The notes: generated by a model from the letters alone, not told the origin. Positions 1 to 7,139 are shown, counted from the stretch's first letter. The stretch: 57,334 bases of DNA from an uncultured Eubacteriales bacterium (GCA_900543625.1 UQSF01000013.1:1-57334), one strand, 5' to 3'. Made by a program: numbers and translations.

Positions 1-110
1 TTGCAGGCCGAGAAGTATTTTCTTCGCCGCACATGTCGCCGAAGAAAATGATTGGGCTTTCTTTCGCCGCCGCAGCGGCGAAAGGCTACGAGGTTCTTTT
101 ACAAACTGAC
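1..110 (+). repeat. Terminator-associated four-hairpin repeat, copy 1 (partial)
   Basis: This is the 3' part of the dispersed element seen in full at 28902, 29664 and 33014; the window edge cuts off the 5' part. It shares the TTGCAGGCCGAGAAG segment, the ACATGT-centred hairpin (about 19-49), the TTTCGCCGC/GCGGCGAAA hairpin (about 63-84), the GGCTACGAGGTT segment and the terminal CTGAC. Orientation is the same as copy 4 and opposite to copies 2 and 3. It contains no credible gene. Confidence 0.8.
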
Positions 111-144
111 AACCGCCGCTTCCTTCCGGAAGCGGCGGTTGTCA
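107..144. terminator. Perfect 17-bp stem hairpin at the repeat edge
   Basis: A TGACAACCGCCGCTTCC arm pairs perfectly with 128-144 around a TTCC loop. Like the hairpins at the ends of the other repeat copies, it abuts the CTGAC end of the element. It lacks a good T-run, so termination is likely but not certain; it lies between the repeat and the 3' end of the DUF454 gene. Confidence 0.55.
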
Positions 145-205
145 GTTGTGCGTCAAAATGAGCAGTCATTTCCTGGCGTTTGTTTCGCAATTCGCCTCAG
201 CGCGG

Positions 206-631
206 TCATGCCTGCGGCGGCTGCGCGTCGGTGCGCAGGGCGGTCGACTCGGCCTCTGTGATCGTCTTGACACCAAAGGCAAAATAAACGACATGAAACG
301 CCCAGATGACCGCGAGGATCACACATGGCACCAAAAGCCCCTTGCGCAGCATGAGGAAAAAGCCGACCGCCATCAGCAGCGTTACCGGCAAGAGGATACC
401 GGCCTTGGTACGCACCGTCATGCCTTTTTTCTTCACGAAGGAGTCAAGGTGCTTTTTGTACATCTGCGTACTGATGAACCAGTCGTGCAGCCGCTGCGAT
501 GAGTTGGCGAAGCAGAACACCGTCACGAGAAAAAACGGAACTGTCGGTAAGATCGGCAGCACGATGCCCACGCAGCCGAGCGCAAGACTCAGGCAGCCGA
601 TAATAAGAAAAACCAGTTGTTTGAGTTTCAA
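206..631 (-). CDS. DUF454 (YbaN family) inner-membrane protein
   Basis: A 141-residue protein with three hydrophobic stretches (about residues 7-24, 27-43 and 80-115) separated by a short basic loop, and the N-terminal pattern GxxGIVLPILPTVPFFL typical of DUF454/YbaN. The biochemical role of this family is not established. The likely start is TTG at 631, six bases after AAGGAGG. It begins 17 bp after the stop of the upstream ABC gene, so it is the third gene of that operon and probably shares its function and metal control. The C-terminal tail after residue 125 is polar and probably cytoplasmic. Confidence 0.85.
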   Translation of the reverse strand: MKLKQLVFLIIGCLSLALGCVGIVLPILPTVPFFLVTVFCFANSSQRLHDWFISTQMYKKHLDSFVKKKGMTVRTKAGILLPVTLLMAVGFFLMLRKGLLVPCVILAVIWAFHVVYFAFGVKTITEAESTALRTDAQPPQA

Positions 632-648
632 TTTCTACCTCCTTGGAA

Positions 649-2307
649 TCAGCTCATGCGGCCGTTTTCGACCGAATAGACCATGTCAGCGATACGCATC
701 GTCGAGGCGCGGTGCGACACGAGCACGACCGTCCTGCCCGCGCGCTCTTCGCGCAGGGCACGCAGGATGACCGCCTCGTTGAGACTGTCGAGATTGCTCG
801 TCGGCTCGTCGAGCAGCAGGAAGGGCGCGTCGTGCAAAAACGCACGTGCTAGCCCCAGCCGCTGCCGCTCCCCGCCGGAGAGCGTGTCGCCGAGCTCGCC
901 GACCGGGGTGTCATACCCCTGCGGCAGCGTGCAGATGAAATCATGCACTGCCGCCTTGCGGCAGGCTGCCTCGATCTCGGCATCGGTCGCGTCGGGGCGC
1001 GCAATGCGCAGATTACTGCGAATACTGTCGTGGAACAGATGCGTGTCCTGTGTGACAAAGCTCTCGAGCGCGCGCAGGTTTGCGGTGTTGACGGCCGAAA
1101 TGTCCATATCTGAAATATGCACACTTCCCTGCTGCACGACCCAGAAGCGCATGAACAGCTTCAACAGCGTGGATTTGCCGCTGCCGCTGCGCCCGACAAT
1201 ACCGACGATCGCATGCTCCGGCACTGTGACCGACACGTCGGAGAGCACCGTTTCCCCGCCATACGAGAATGTAACGTGCTGTGCATCCGCGCCGGTAAAT
1301 GCAATGTCCGGCCGCCCCGTCACTTCAGCGACGGCAGGCGTCTCATCAAGAATATCCAGCACGCGGTTTCCTGCGGCAAACGTGCTCTGAAGCGTGCTGC
1401 CGAGATTCGCCAGTGCGACCACCGGCCCGAAGGACGAGAAGAGCGCAAGCGTCGGGATGAGCACACCGTCGAACCCGACTCGCCCAGTGCGGTAGAGCGC
1501 CGCCGCGATAAAGAGCATCGCCAGATCAAACAGCAAAATGACTGTGTTCGCGGCTGCGGCATTGCGGCCGGAGATGCGTTTGAGACGTGCGGCGTCCTGC
1601 GCAAGCGCGTCGGTCTGCGCATTCATATGCGCCAGCCGCTGTGTCCCCTGCCCGTACTGTACCGTCTCCGGCAGGCCGCGCAGACTGTCGAGTACAAACG
1701 CCGAGAGCTCGCCCGCTTTTGTGCGGCAGCGCAGGCCGGTGTCCTTGCTGCAGCGCGACGTGACAAGCGGCACAATAACGCCGACCGCCACATACGCCGC
1801 CAGCGCCAGCAGCCCAAGCGCCCAATGATAATGCCCGATGAGCAGACTCATGCCGGCGCTGAATAGCAGCGCGATGGCCGCCGGAGAGATCGTGTGCGCA
1901 TAGAACACCTCAAGCAGCTCGATGTCCGACGTGATGACCGAAATGAGATTGCCCTTATCGCGTCCCTCAAGCTTGGCCGGGCAGAGCCGACGCAGCGCGC
2001 GGAACACCTGATCGCGGATGCGCGCAAGGAGCTTGAAGGCGATGAAATGGTTGCACGTCTGCTCTGCGTAGCGGAAAGCACCGCGCAGCACCGCAAATAC
2101 GAGCACGCACGCAAACAGCGCCCCCAGTCCCAGCGGTATCGGAAAATGCAGCAGCTCCAGCAGTGCATAACCGCCAAAGACCGTGATCAGCGCCGCGCAG
2201 GCATGCCCAAGCAGCCCCATTGCAATGGCGAGGAGCATATACCCCACCAGCGGCCGGACCAGTCCGACGAGCCGGGCCATAACGGTAAAACCGCTTCTCT
2301 GCTTCAT
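649..2307 (-). CDS. ABC exporter half-transporter (CydC-like)
   Basis: A 552-residue fused permease-ATPase. The N-terminal membrane domain has about six helices (residues 10-300). The ATPase follows: Walker A GRSGSGKST near 372, signature LSGGERQ near 476, Walker B FLLLDEPT near 496 and the H-loop His near 532. The start chosen is the ATG at 2307, which overlaps the stop of the preceding gene as ATGA; an upstream in-frame start would cut far into that gene. With its partner it forms a heterodimer of the CydDC/PefCD type. The substrate is unknown; the nearby DtxR-like regulator and operators suggest a metal, haem or metallophore link. This is inference. Confidence 0.85.
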   Translation of the reverse strand: MKQRSGFTVMARLVGLVRPLVGYMLLAIAMGLLGHACAALITVFGGYALLELLHFPIPLGLGALFACVLVFAVLRGAFRYAEQTCNHFIAFKLLARIRDQVFRALRRLCPAKLEGRDKGNLISVITSDIELLEVFYAHTISPAAIALLFSAGMSLLIGHYHWALGLLALAAYVAVGVIVPLVTSRCSKDTGLRCRTKAGELSAFVLDSLRGLPETVQYGQGTQRLAHMNAQTDALAQDAARLKRISGRNAAAANTVILLFDLAMLFIAAALYRTGRVGFDGVLIPTLALFSSFGPVVALANLGSTLQSTFAAGNRVLDILDETPAVAEVTGRPDIAFTGADAQHVTFSYGGETVLSDVSVTVPEHAIVGIVGRSGSGKSTLLKLFMRFWVVQQGSVHISDMDISAVNTANLRALESFVTQDTHLFHDSIRSNLRIARPDATDAEIEAACRKAAVHDFICTLPQGYDTPVGELGDTLSGGERQRLGLARAFLHDAPFLLLDEPTSNLDSLNEAVILRALREERAGRTVVLVSHRASTMRIADMVYSVENGRMS

Positions 2308-4040
2308 AGCACAGCGCCCTCCTTTGCGTAGTTTTCCAGCGCCTGCTGCGCGTCCCACAGCCGGGCGTAGGCCCCGCCTACGCGCAGGAGGGCTTCATGG
2401 GTGCCCTGCCCGGCGAGCGCGCCGCCGTCAAGAACGTAAATATTGTCCGACACCGTAACATTCGCGAGCCTGTGCGAAATCAGGATCACTGTCTTGCGCC
2501 CCGCGAGCGCATGGATCTCGGCCATGATGTCGTTTTCGCTCTCGACATCAATGTTCGATGTAGCCTCGTCGAACAGGTACACCGGCGTGTCATGCAGCAG
2601 CGCGCGGGCCAGTGCCAGCCGCTGGCGCTGGCCGCCGGAGAGGTTGCTCCCCTGCTCGGTCAGCGGTGTATCCAGCCCCTGCTCCTGCTCGAGAAACGCT
2701 GCGAGCTTCACCTGCCGCAGCACGGCCCAGAGCGCGTCGTCCGGTGCGTCCGGCCGCGCCATGCGCAGATTTTCGCGCACGGTGCCCTTGAACAGATAGC
2801 TCTGGTGGCTGACGTAGGTGATGTGCCGCATGAGGCTGTCCTCGGAAATATCCGCAAGCGGCACACCGCCGACCGTGACTGCGCCGCTATAGCCGCGGCT
2901 GCGCCCCATAAGGATGGACGCAATCGTGGACTTGCCGCAGCCGGATGCGCCGACAATGGACGTGAACGAACCGGCCGGGAACGCGAGATCGAGCCCGTGC
3001 AGGATCTCCCGCTCCGGGGTGTAGGAAAAATGCAGCCCCCGACAGACGATGTCCCCGTCCGGGCAGACCTGCGTGCGCGCCGGCGGCTCCGGCAGATCGA
3101 GCAGGCGAAAGATCTTTTCGCTTGCTGCCATGCCGTTCATGGCAATGTGGAAAAACGAGCCGAGCTGCCGCATGGGAATGAAAAAGTCCGCCGACAACAG
3201 GATGATCAGCAGCGCGCCCGAGAGCGCGACATGCCCCGCGCGGTACTGCGTCGCTGCGAGGATCACACCCAGCGCCGCGCCGCCATAGGCGATGACGTCC
3301 ATGATCGTGACGGAGTTGAGCTGCATGGTCAGGACCTTCATGGTAATCTTGCGGAATTTTTCCGCTTCCTCATTCATGACGTCGTTGCGCAGGCCATCCG
3401 CCTGATAGATTTTCAGCGTGGTCAACCCCTGCAGATTCTCCAGAAAGGTATCGCCGAGCTTTGTATACTGCCCCCAATAGCGCGACAGGAGCTTTTTTGC
3501 CCATGTCTGCACCGCCGCAATGGCGACCGGGATCAGCGGAACGCACACGAGCAGCGCAAACGCAGCCGGCATATTGACAAAACACAGTACGGCAAAGAGC
3601 GTCAGCGGTGCGAGCATGGCGTAGAAAAACTGCGGCAGATAAGCGCCGAAATACGTCTCAAGCTGATCCACGCCCTCGACTGCGACCTGCACGACCTCCG
3701 CCGTGGAGACGTGCTCGGAATAAGACGCACCGAGGCGCAGCAGCTTTTCGTAGATCTGCGTACGCAGCGTTTTTTTCACCGCGCGCGACGACAGGTCGCT
3801 CATGCGCGCGGCGCCGGTCGTGCACAGCCAGCGAATGAGCACGGCCGCGGCCGCAACTGCCGCCGTTGTCAGCAGACGTGCGCTTGAGGCACGTGCTGAC
3901 AGCTGTGAGGCAAGCAGCGACGCGACGCTCATCATCATGGCGACATTCGCTACGAGGCCGCACCACTGCAGCGTCACGTTTGCGGCAATGTATTTTCTGC
4001 TCTCCGGCACCGTACAGATCAGGCGCTTGTCGATCATCAT
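2304..4040 (-). CDS. ABC exporter half-transporter (CydD-like), first gene of operon
   Basis: A 578-residue permease-ATPase. Membrane helices lie at about residues 17-45, 56-76, 137-180 and 245-290. The ATPase domain shows Walker A GASGCGKST (364-372), signature LSGGQRQ (467), Walker B VYLFDEAT (487) and His in ISHR (513). A GGGAGG site eight bases upstream supports the ATG pair at 4040/4037. It is followed by its partner gene with a 4-bp overlap, and then by the DUF454 gene. The paired half-transporters resemble CydDC and streptococcal haem exporters in layout, but sequence alone does not name the substrate. A long leader with DtxR-like palindromes lies upstream. Confidence 0.87.
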   Translation of the reverse strand: MMIDKRLICTVPESRKYIAANVTLQWCGLVANVAMMMSVASLLASQLSARASSARLLTTAAVAAAAVLIRWLCTTGAARMSDLSSRAVKKTLRTQIYEKLLRLGASYSEHVSTAEVVQVAVEGVDQLETYFGAYLPQFFYAMLAPLTLFAVLCFVNMPAAFALLVCVPLIPVAIAAVQTWAKKLLSRYWGQYTKLGDTFLENLQGLTTLKIYQADGLRNDVMNEEAEKFRKITMKVLTMQLNSVTIMDVIAYGGAALGVILAATQYRAGHVALSGALLIILLSADFFIPMRQLGSFFHIAMNGMAASEKIFRLLDLPEPPARTQVCPDGDIVCRGLHFSYTPEREILHGLDLAFPAGSFTSIVGASGCGKSTIASILMGRSRGYSGAVTVGGVPLADISEDSLMRHITYVSHQSYLFKGTVRENLRMARPDAPDDALWAVLRQVKLAAFLEQEQGLDTPLTEQGSNLSGGQRQRLALARALLHDTPVYLFDEATSNIDVESENDIMAEIHALAGRKTVILISHRLANVTVSDNIYVLDGGALAGQGTHEALLRVGGAYARLWDAQQALENYAKEGAVL

Positions 4041-4105
4041 CGGCAGCGCCTCCCGTCGGGTGCGGCAATACGGCAGGTGCGCGCCGGCATCTGGTCAAGC
4101 TTCAT
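4037..4105 (-). CDS. Possible 22-codon leader ORF before the ABC operon
   Basis: An ATG at 4105 follows AAGGAG by about ten bases and opens a short frame (MKLDQMPARTCRIAAPDG...) that stops by overlapping the ATG of the ABC gene (CGATGATG). The start signal is good and the overlap suggests translational coupling, but there is no recognisable peptide family and the frame is short enough to be chance. Confidence 0.25.
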   Translation of the reverse strand: MKLDQMPARTCRIAAPDGRRCR

Positions 4106-4406
4106 TGATTCTCTTCTCCTTCGTGTTTGTTATCGGGCAGGAGCCGCTGCTGCGCGGCAGAGCTTTCCTGGCTGACCGCATGCTCCGTCTCGCAGGCATC
4201 GTGCGGAAAAACCGGTTGCGCGCGTATGTCGCCTCCGCGATTTCCTGTCTGGAATCCGTCAGGCGCACCGCATGGTCGACCATCCGATGTCAGGCAGAAC
4301 CATAACGATCGTCTATATCCTCCTTTGGTTTCGAACGATGCGGAAAATTCGTGTCTAATCCGCGGGCAGCCAGCCAGAAATACGCGGTCTGATACAGACG
4401 CTTACG
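4106..4406. other. Non-coding leader of the ABC operon
   Basis: About 300 bp with no credible gene. Minus-strand frames here stay open but lack a supported start. A 13-bp palindrome GTCTG-ATA-CAGAC lies at 4387-4399, next to the metal-regulator-like sites. Otherwise nothing was recognised. Confidence 0.5.
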
Positions 4407-4422
4407 GTTAGTTTCAGCTAAT
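4407..4422. promoter_or_regulatory. DtxR-like operator, site A (degenerate)
   Basis: GTTAG-TTTCAG-CTAAT matches the GTTAG-N6-CTAAC pattern with one mismatch. Its centre is exactly 20 bp, about two helical turns, from site B, suggesting cooperative binding. Confidence 0.55.
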
Positions 4423-4426
4423 TTGC

Positions 4427-4442
4427 GTTAGACTCGGCTAAC
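4427..4442. promoter_or_regulatory. DtxR-like operator, site B
   Basis: GTTAG-ACTCGG-CTAAC, a perfect copy of the palindromic pattern found five times around the DtxR-like gene. It lies within the transcribed leader of the ABC operon, about 120 nt downstream of the candidate promoter, so it could act as a roadblock or serve a second promoter that I did not find. Confidence 0.65.
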
Positions 4443-4448
4443 TCATGC

Positions 4449-4517
4449 GGCAGAAAAACGCCCTTTTCAGGGCTGGGCTTCCCGAAGGGGACACCGTACG
4501 GGAAGTGGTATTCTGCC
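4449..4517 (-). ncRNA. Structured leader RNA with three-way junction (candidate)
   Basis: On the minus strand the outer stem GGCAGAA/TTCTGCC (4511-4517 with 4449-4455) encloses two hairpins: CTTCCCG/CGGGAAG (4499-4505 with 4478-4484) and GCCCT-GAAA-AGGGC (4469-4473 with 4460-4464), the latter followed by GTTTTT. It lies between the candidate promoter at 4563-4591 and the ABC genes. I do not match it to a known riboswitch class. Confidence 0.4.
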
Positions 4518-4562
4518 GGCTGCTCAGCGGCGCGTCCGGATCCTCGATCTTTCAGCGGTTGT

Positions 4563-4591
4563 ACTATAGCAAATTCGGATTTTTCGTGCAA
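4563..4591 (-). promoter_or_regulatory. Candidate promoter of ABC operon
   Basis: TTGCAC (4586-4591) and TATAGT (4563-4568) are separated by 17 bp on the minus strand. This gives a leader of about 515 nt before the first ABC gene, containing the three-way junction and operators A and B. Confidence 0.5.
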
Positions 4592-4615
4592 GCGGTCGTT
4601 TGTCCCGCATGCGTT

Positions 4616-4649
4616 ACAAAAATGGCCGCTCCGCCGCAAAAAGCGGCCG
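4616..4649 (-). terminator. Terminator after DtxR-like gene
   Basis: GGCCGCT and AGCGGCC arms flank an 11-base loop and are followed on the minus strand by ATTTTTG. A second small hairpin with a TGTCACG/CGTGACA stem lies at about 4678-4694. Confidence 0.55.
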
Positions 4650-4724
4650 AATCCGCGATGACGCCGCCGTTTTTCTGTCACGCGGGCGTGACAAAAAACT
4701 TTTCCGCGCGCACGGGCGCCGCCC

Positions 4725-5558
4725 TCAGATCAGGATAGTGAAGATGGCTGTGGATTCCGGCATATGCTTCGTACCGACGGAACACTGCATACGCAGACAG
4801 ACGCTGCCGTGCAGGATCTGCCCCACGCCGGAGCCGATGTTGAGAAAATGCAGCGTGCGCGCGGGGAACGAGATCGCCCTGCCGTCGTCATATGCCGGCG
4901 CAAACGTGCTCCCGTCGAGATACATGAGGCGGCGGACACGGCCGTTCATCTCCCGTCCGGTCATCTGCGAGCGCGCGGACAGATCCACCGGATGCAGGCG
5001 CACCACGCCGATGCCATTCGCCACAGCGAGCGTGCACGGGTGCGAGAAGGCCTCGTTGGCCATGGACAGGTTCGTGCCGCCGGAGACATACTCCCTGTAG
5101 ATCAGAAACGGGAAGCAGTATTCCCCGTCCCTCAGTCGGCGGCAGAGCTCCGCCCCGCCAAACTCGCTCTGGCGGCGCAGCTCATACTTGGCGCGGTAGC
5201 GCTGCTCCGAGCTGCGGATGAGCGCCATGCCCTCGTCGCTGCTCATGAGCGCCCATGCATAGGCGTCGTGCAGAGCGCTGTCAATGTCCAGCCCCTCGTA
5301 GAGCAGGTGGTTGAGCACAACGTTTGTGCGCTCCTCGTAATAGGCCGCGCGTGCACGACCTGCCTCGGTCAGGCATGGGCGGCGCGGGTCGCTCCGGTCG
5401 AGCAGCCCCTCGCGCTCGAGCGCCATGAGCATACGGCTGACCTTCTGCTTCCCCTCACCGAGCACACCGGCAAGGCCCGTGACCGTGCAGGTTTTCTGCT
5501 CTTCATTGAGAAAGCAGAGCAAGACCCGAAGCTTCAAAACATCCAGCGATTCCGGCAT
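4725..5558 (-). CDS. DtxR/MarR-like winged-helix metal-dependent regulator
   Basis: About 277 residues. The N-terminal winged helix (roughly 5-60) reads VTGLAGVLGEGKQKVSRMLMALEREGLL, followed by a wing and LTEAGRARA. It is followed by a DtxR-type helical segment (GLDIDSALHDAYAWALMSSDE) where DtxR proteins carry metal ligands. The last 170 residues are unlike classical DtxR SH3-like domains and I cannot assign them. The ATG at 5558 lies 11 bases from GGAG; a TTG at 5564 is spaced better and is an alternative. A palindrome of the local operator family sits 58 bp upstream, suggesting autoregulation. Divergent and adjacent operators suggest it controls the ABC operon and the ORF at 5965. Confidence 0.7.
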   Translation of the reverse strand: MPESLDVLKLRVLLCFLNEEQKTCTVTGLAGVLGEGKQKVSRMLMALEREGLLDRSDPRRPCLTEAGRARAAYYEERTNVVLNHLLYEGLDIDSALHDAYAWALMSSDEGMALIRSSEQRYRAKYELRRQSEFGGAELCRRLRDGEYCFPFLIYREYVSGGTNLSMANEAFSHPCTLAVANGIGVVRLHPVDLSARSQMTGREMNGRVRRLMYLDGSTFAPAYDDGRAISFPARTLHFLNIGSGVGQILHGSVCLRMQCSVGTKHMPESTAIFTILI

Positions 5559-5615
5559 AACCAACTTGACTCCTTTTCAGATACACTTCACAGCAGAGCG
5601 CATGCCCGGCAGAGA

Positions 5616-5631
5616 GTTAGACGAGGCTAAC
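5616..5631. promoter_or_regulatory. DtxR-like operator, site C
   Basis: GTTAG-ACGAGG-CTAAC lies 58 bp upstream of the regulator start, downstream of a minus-strand TTGACA at 5662-5667 whose -10 is poor. The position fits autorepression. Confidence 0.65.
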
Positions 5632-5694
5632 TGAGCATACTGTGCCACAACTCTTCCGGTTTGTCAAGCAACAGCAGCTAATATCCATCGCCTA

Positions 5695-5723
5695 TTGCAA
5701 AATAGGAAGAAGTGCAGTATAGT
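5695..5723 (+). promoter_or_regulatory. Promoter of candidate small RNA
   Basis: TTGCAA (5695-5700), 17-bp spacer and TATAGT (5718-5723) on the plus strand. Transcription would start near 5730. Confidence 0.55.
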
Positions 5724-5729
5724 GTAATC

Positions 5730-5884
5730 GTGTACCTACACGCGGCGTCTCCAGGCTGCCGCAACAGCGAGGGCAGATGCTGATCGTTTTCCGCAAGGGG
5801 TAAATAGGTGCTCCAAGCGCTGGTGTACAGCGCTTGCAGGGCGTTATCTGAATAAGTAGAAGGCCGCAGAGATGCGGCTTTTCT
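5730..5884 (+). ncRNA. Candidate small non-coding RNA (about 155 nt)
   Basis: A stretch without a credible gene is bounded by a good promoter and an intrinsic terminator (GCCGCA-GAGA-TGCGGC plus TTTT, 5863-5882). It begins with a CGTGT-ACCT-ACACG hairpin (5729-5742) and holds an AAGCGCTG/CAGCGCTT hairpin near 5815-5837. No match to 6S, tmRNA, SRP or RNase P RNA was evident. It lies between DtxR-like operators C and D/E, so an iron-responsive RNA is conceivable, though no operator overlaps its promoter. Confidence 0.4.
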
Positions 5885-5895
5885 CCAGCACAAAA

Positions 5896-5911
5896 GTTAG
5901 CCATCTCTAAC
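5896..5911. promoter_or_regulatory. DtxR-like operator, site D
   Basis: GTTAG-CCATCT-CTAAC. A TATAAT (5914-5919) follows three bases later. The matching -35 is weak. Confidence 0.6.
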
Positions 5912-5930
5912 CGTATAATTGTATGCGCAA

Positions 5931-5946
5931 GTTAGACAGGCCTAAC
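5931..5946. promoter_or_regulatory. DtxR-like operator, site E
   Basis: GTTAG-ACAGGC-CTAAC, 35 bp from site D with the TATAAT between them and a start codon 18 bp downstream. The pair would silence the plus-strand gene that begins at 5965. Confidence 0.65.
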
Positions 5947-5964
5947 GATAAGAGGACATTTAGA

Positions 5965-6090
5965 ATGAGCATCTTTGCATCTTTCCTGCGCGGCGCATAC
6001 AAACGCTCCGGCGCGAAAAAAGGCGTTCGCCTTGCCGGAGGATCAAACACCCAGTGTTCAAATCGTTCTGCCGATGGCAGCTTGCTGTAA
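5965..6090 (+). pseudogene. Truncated metal-regulated ORF (5' fragment)
   Basis: ATG at 5965 follows AAGAGGA and two DtxR-like operators, and opens MSIFASFLRGAYKRSGAKKG before running into the antiparallel BRO antirepressor remnant at about 6042 and stopping at 6090. The promoter/operator/RBS arrangement looks genuine, while the coding part appears cut off, so I read it as the 5' stub of a lost gene. The parent family is not recognised. It could instead be a real 41-residue peptide. Confidence 0.4.
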
Positions 6091-6343
6091 CGATCAGCCG
6101 GTAAACATCGCCTTCCGTGATAAAGGAGATTTCAACGACCTGCTCTCCAGCATCTCCATACTGATTCACCTTCTGAACGACCCCCTCGCGTTTCGTTAGG
6201 AGGCCTCTGCAATGGCGTTTCACTGCGGCGTAGGGATCATACCCCAACGCTTTCGCCACATCGCTTGCACAGAAGAAGGTCTCGCCTGCCTCCTGTAACA
6301 AACGGATTGAACCAAACTCCTGGTTCTCAAACACCTCCATCAT
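6042..6343 (-). pseudogene. Phage antirepressor BRO-N domain remnant (frameshifted)
   Basis: The minus-strand frame carries a BRO N-terminal domain (EVFENQEFGSIR, FCASDVAKALGY, FITEGDVYRLI). The conserved continuation YSKLPSAERFEHWVFD is present but in another frame, so a small indel near 6086-6092 breaks the gene, and homology ends at 6042. This is a decayed prophage or mobile-element fragment. Local base composition is clearly lower in GC than the flanks. Confidence 0.75.
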
Positions 6344-6600
6344 CTGCCCCGACTGTCCGCCATGACTGCCCACATTGGTGTCATGGGTCTTCTGATTGAA
6401 ATCCGTTATACCTGTTACCTCCTACTCAAATTTGTCTCGCCGGATTTCGGGCGAAAAAAAGAGCCTCGACCCATTCTCGTTTTCAAAGAATGAGCCAAGG
6501 CTCTATGTAAATCAGTCAAGTATGTGTTCGTCCGTCGATGGCAAAATTGGACTTCATTTGCTCCTATTGTCCACCAGTAATTTGACCACGATAAGCCCAT
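6344..6600. other. Mobile-element scar, no intact gene
   Basis: About 250 bp of lower-GC DNA between the BRO remnant and rpsI. Short frames on both strands (such as a 61-codon minus-strand frame at 6415-6600) span a terminator and are unconvincing. It probably entered together with the BRO fragment. Confidence 0.5.
6454..6503 (-). terminator. Terminator in mobile-element scar
   Basis: GAGCCTTGGCTCATTCT pairs imperfectly with AGAATGGGTCGAGGCTC around a short loop and is followed by seven Ts on the minus strand. Confidence 0.7.
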
Positions 6601-6656
6601 AAATTCCCGTTCAATTCCATCAAAACCGAACAGTCCAGACAGAATTATGGGTATAG

Positions 6657-6692
6657 AAAAAGCCCGGAAAATGGCGTATTCCGGGCTTTTTT
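6657..6692 (-). terminator. rpsI terminator
   Basis: AAAAAGCCCGGAA pairs with TTCCGGGCTTTTTT just after the rpsI stop; T-runs on both strands make it bidirectional. Confidence 0.85.
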
Positions 6693-6711
6693 AGCATTAT
6701 TAAGCTGTAGA

Positions 6712-7122
6712 TTATCGCTTGCTGAACTGCGGAGCGCGACGGGCGGCCTTGAGACCGTACTTCTTACGCTCTTTCATTCTCGGGTCACGGGTCAGCAGGC
6801 CGGCGGCCTTCAGGGGCGCACGGTAGCTGTCCTCGACCTGCAGCAGCGCACGGGCGATACCGTGACGGATCGCGCCGGCCTGACCGGTCACGCCGCCGCC
6901 GGTGACGGTGGCTTCGACGTCGAACTTGCCCATGGTGTCGGTCGCAGCGAAAGGCTGACGAACGATGAGCTTCAGGGTCTCGAGACCAAAGTAGTCATCG
7001 AGGGGACGGCCGTTGACGGTGATGCTGCCGGTGCCGTTGGGGAACAGGTGCACGCGCGCGACGGAGGACTTTCTGCGGCCAGTGCCGTACATATAGGCTT
7101 TTTTGCTCGTATAAGTTGCCAT
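6712..7122 (-). CDS. rpsI: 30S ribosomal protein S9
   Basis: A 136-residue S9. It has an N-terminal extension ending in YGTGRRKSSVARV, the central GGGVTGQAGAIRHGIARAL segment, and the C-terminal RDPRMKERKKYGLKAARRAPQFSKR tail whose final SKR reaches the P-site tRNA in known structures. It is the second gene of the rplM-rpsI operon, starting 17 bp after rplM, and is closed by a strong terminator. Confidence 0.98.
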   Translation of the reverse strand: MATYTSKKAYMYGTGRRKSSVARVHLFPNGTGSITVNGRPLDDYFGLETLKLIVRQPFAATDTMGKFDVEATVTGGGVTGQAGAIRHGIARALLQVEDSYRAPLKAAGLLTRDPRMKERKKYGLKAARRAPQFSKR

Positions 7123-7139
7123 GTTCTATTTCCTCCTTC

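Noticed and set aside
52..502. Plus-strand frames at the window start
   Set aside because: They run through the repeat element, its hairpin and antisense to the DUF454 gene, without recognisable protein features.
649..4040. Definite CydDC assignment for the ABC pair
   Set aside because: The layout is CydDC-like, but no cydAB lies nearby and a DUF454 gene with metal-type operators points elsewhere; the substrate stays open.
4095..4283. 62-codon minus-strand frame upstream of the ABC genes
   Set aside because: Arg/Ser-rich, no ribosome site, inside the leader. A parallel open frame here lacks any start codon.
4418..4738. Frames of 87-97 codons on both strands between the ABC operon and the DtxR-like gene
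   Set aside because: They cover the promoter, terminator and structured leader; no family, no supported start.
5678..5904. Minus-strand frames of about 70 codons between the DtxR-like gene and operator D
   Set aside because: No family match or ribosome site; antisense to the candidate small RNA.
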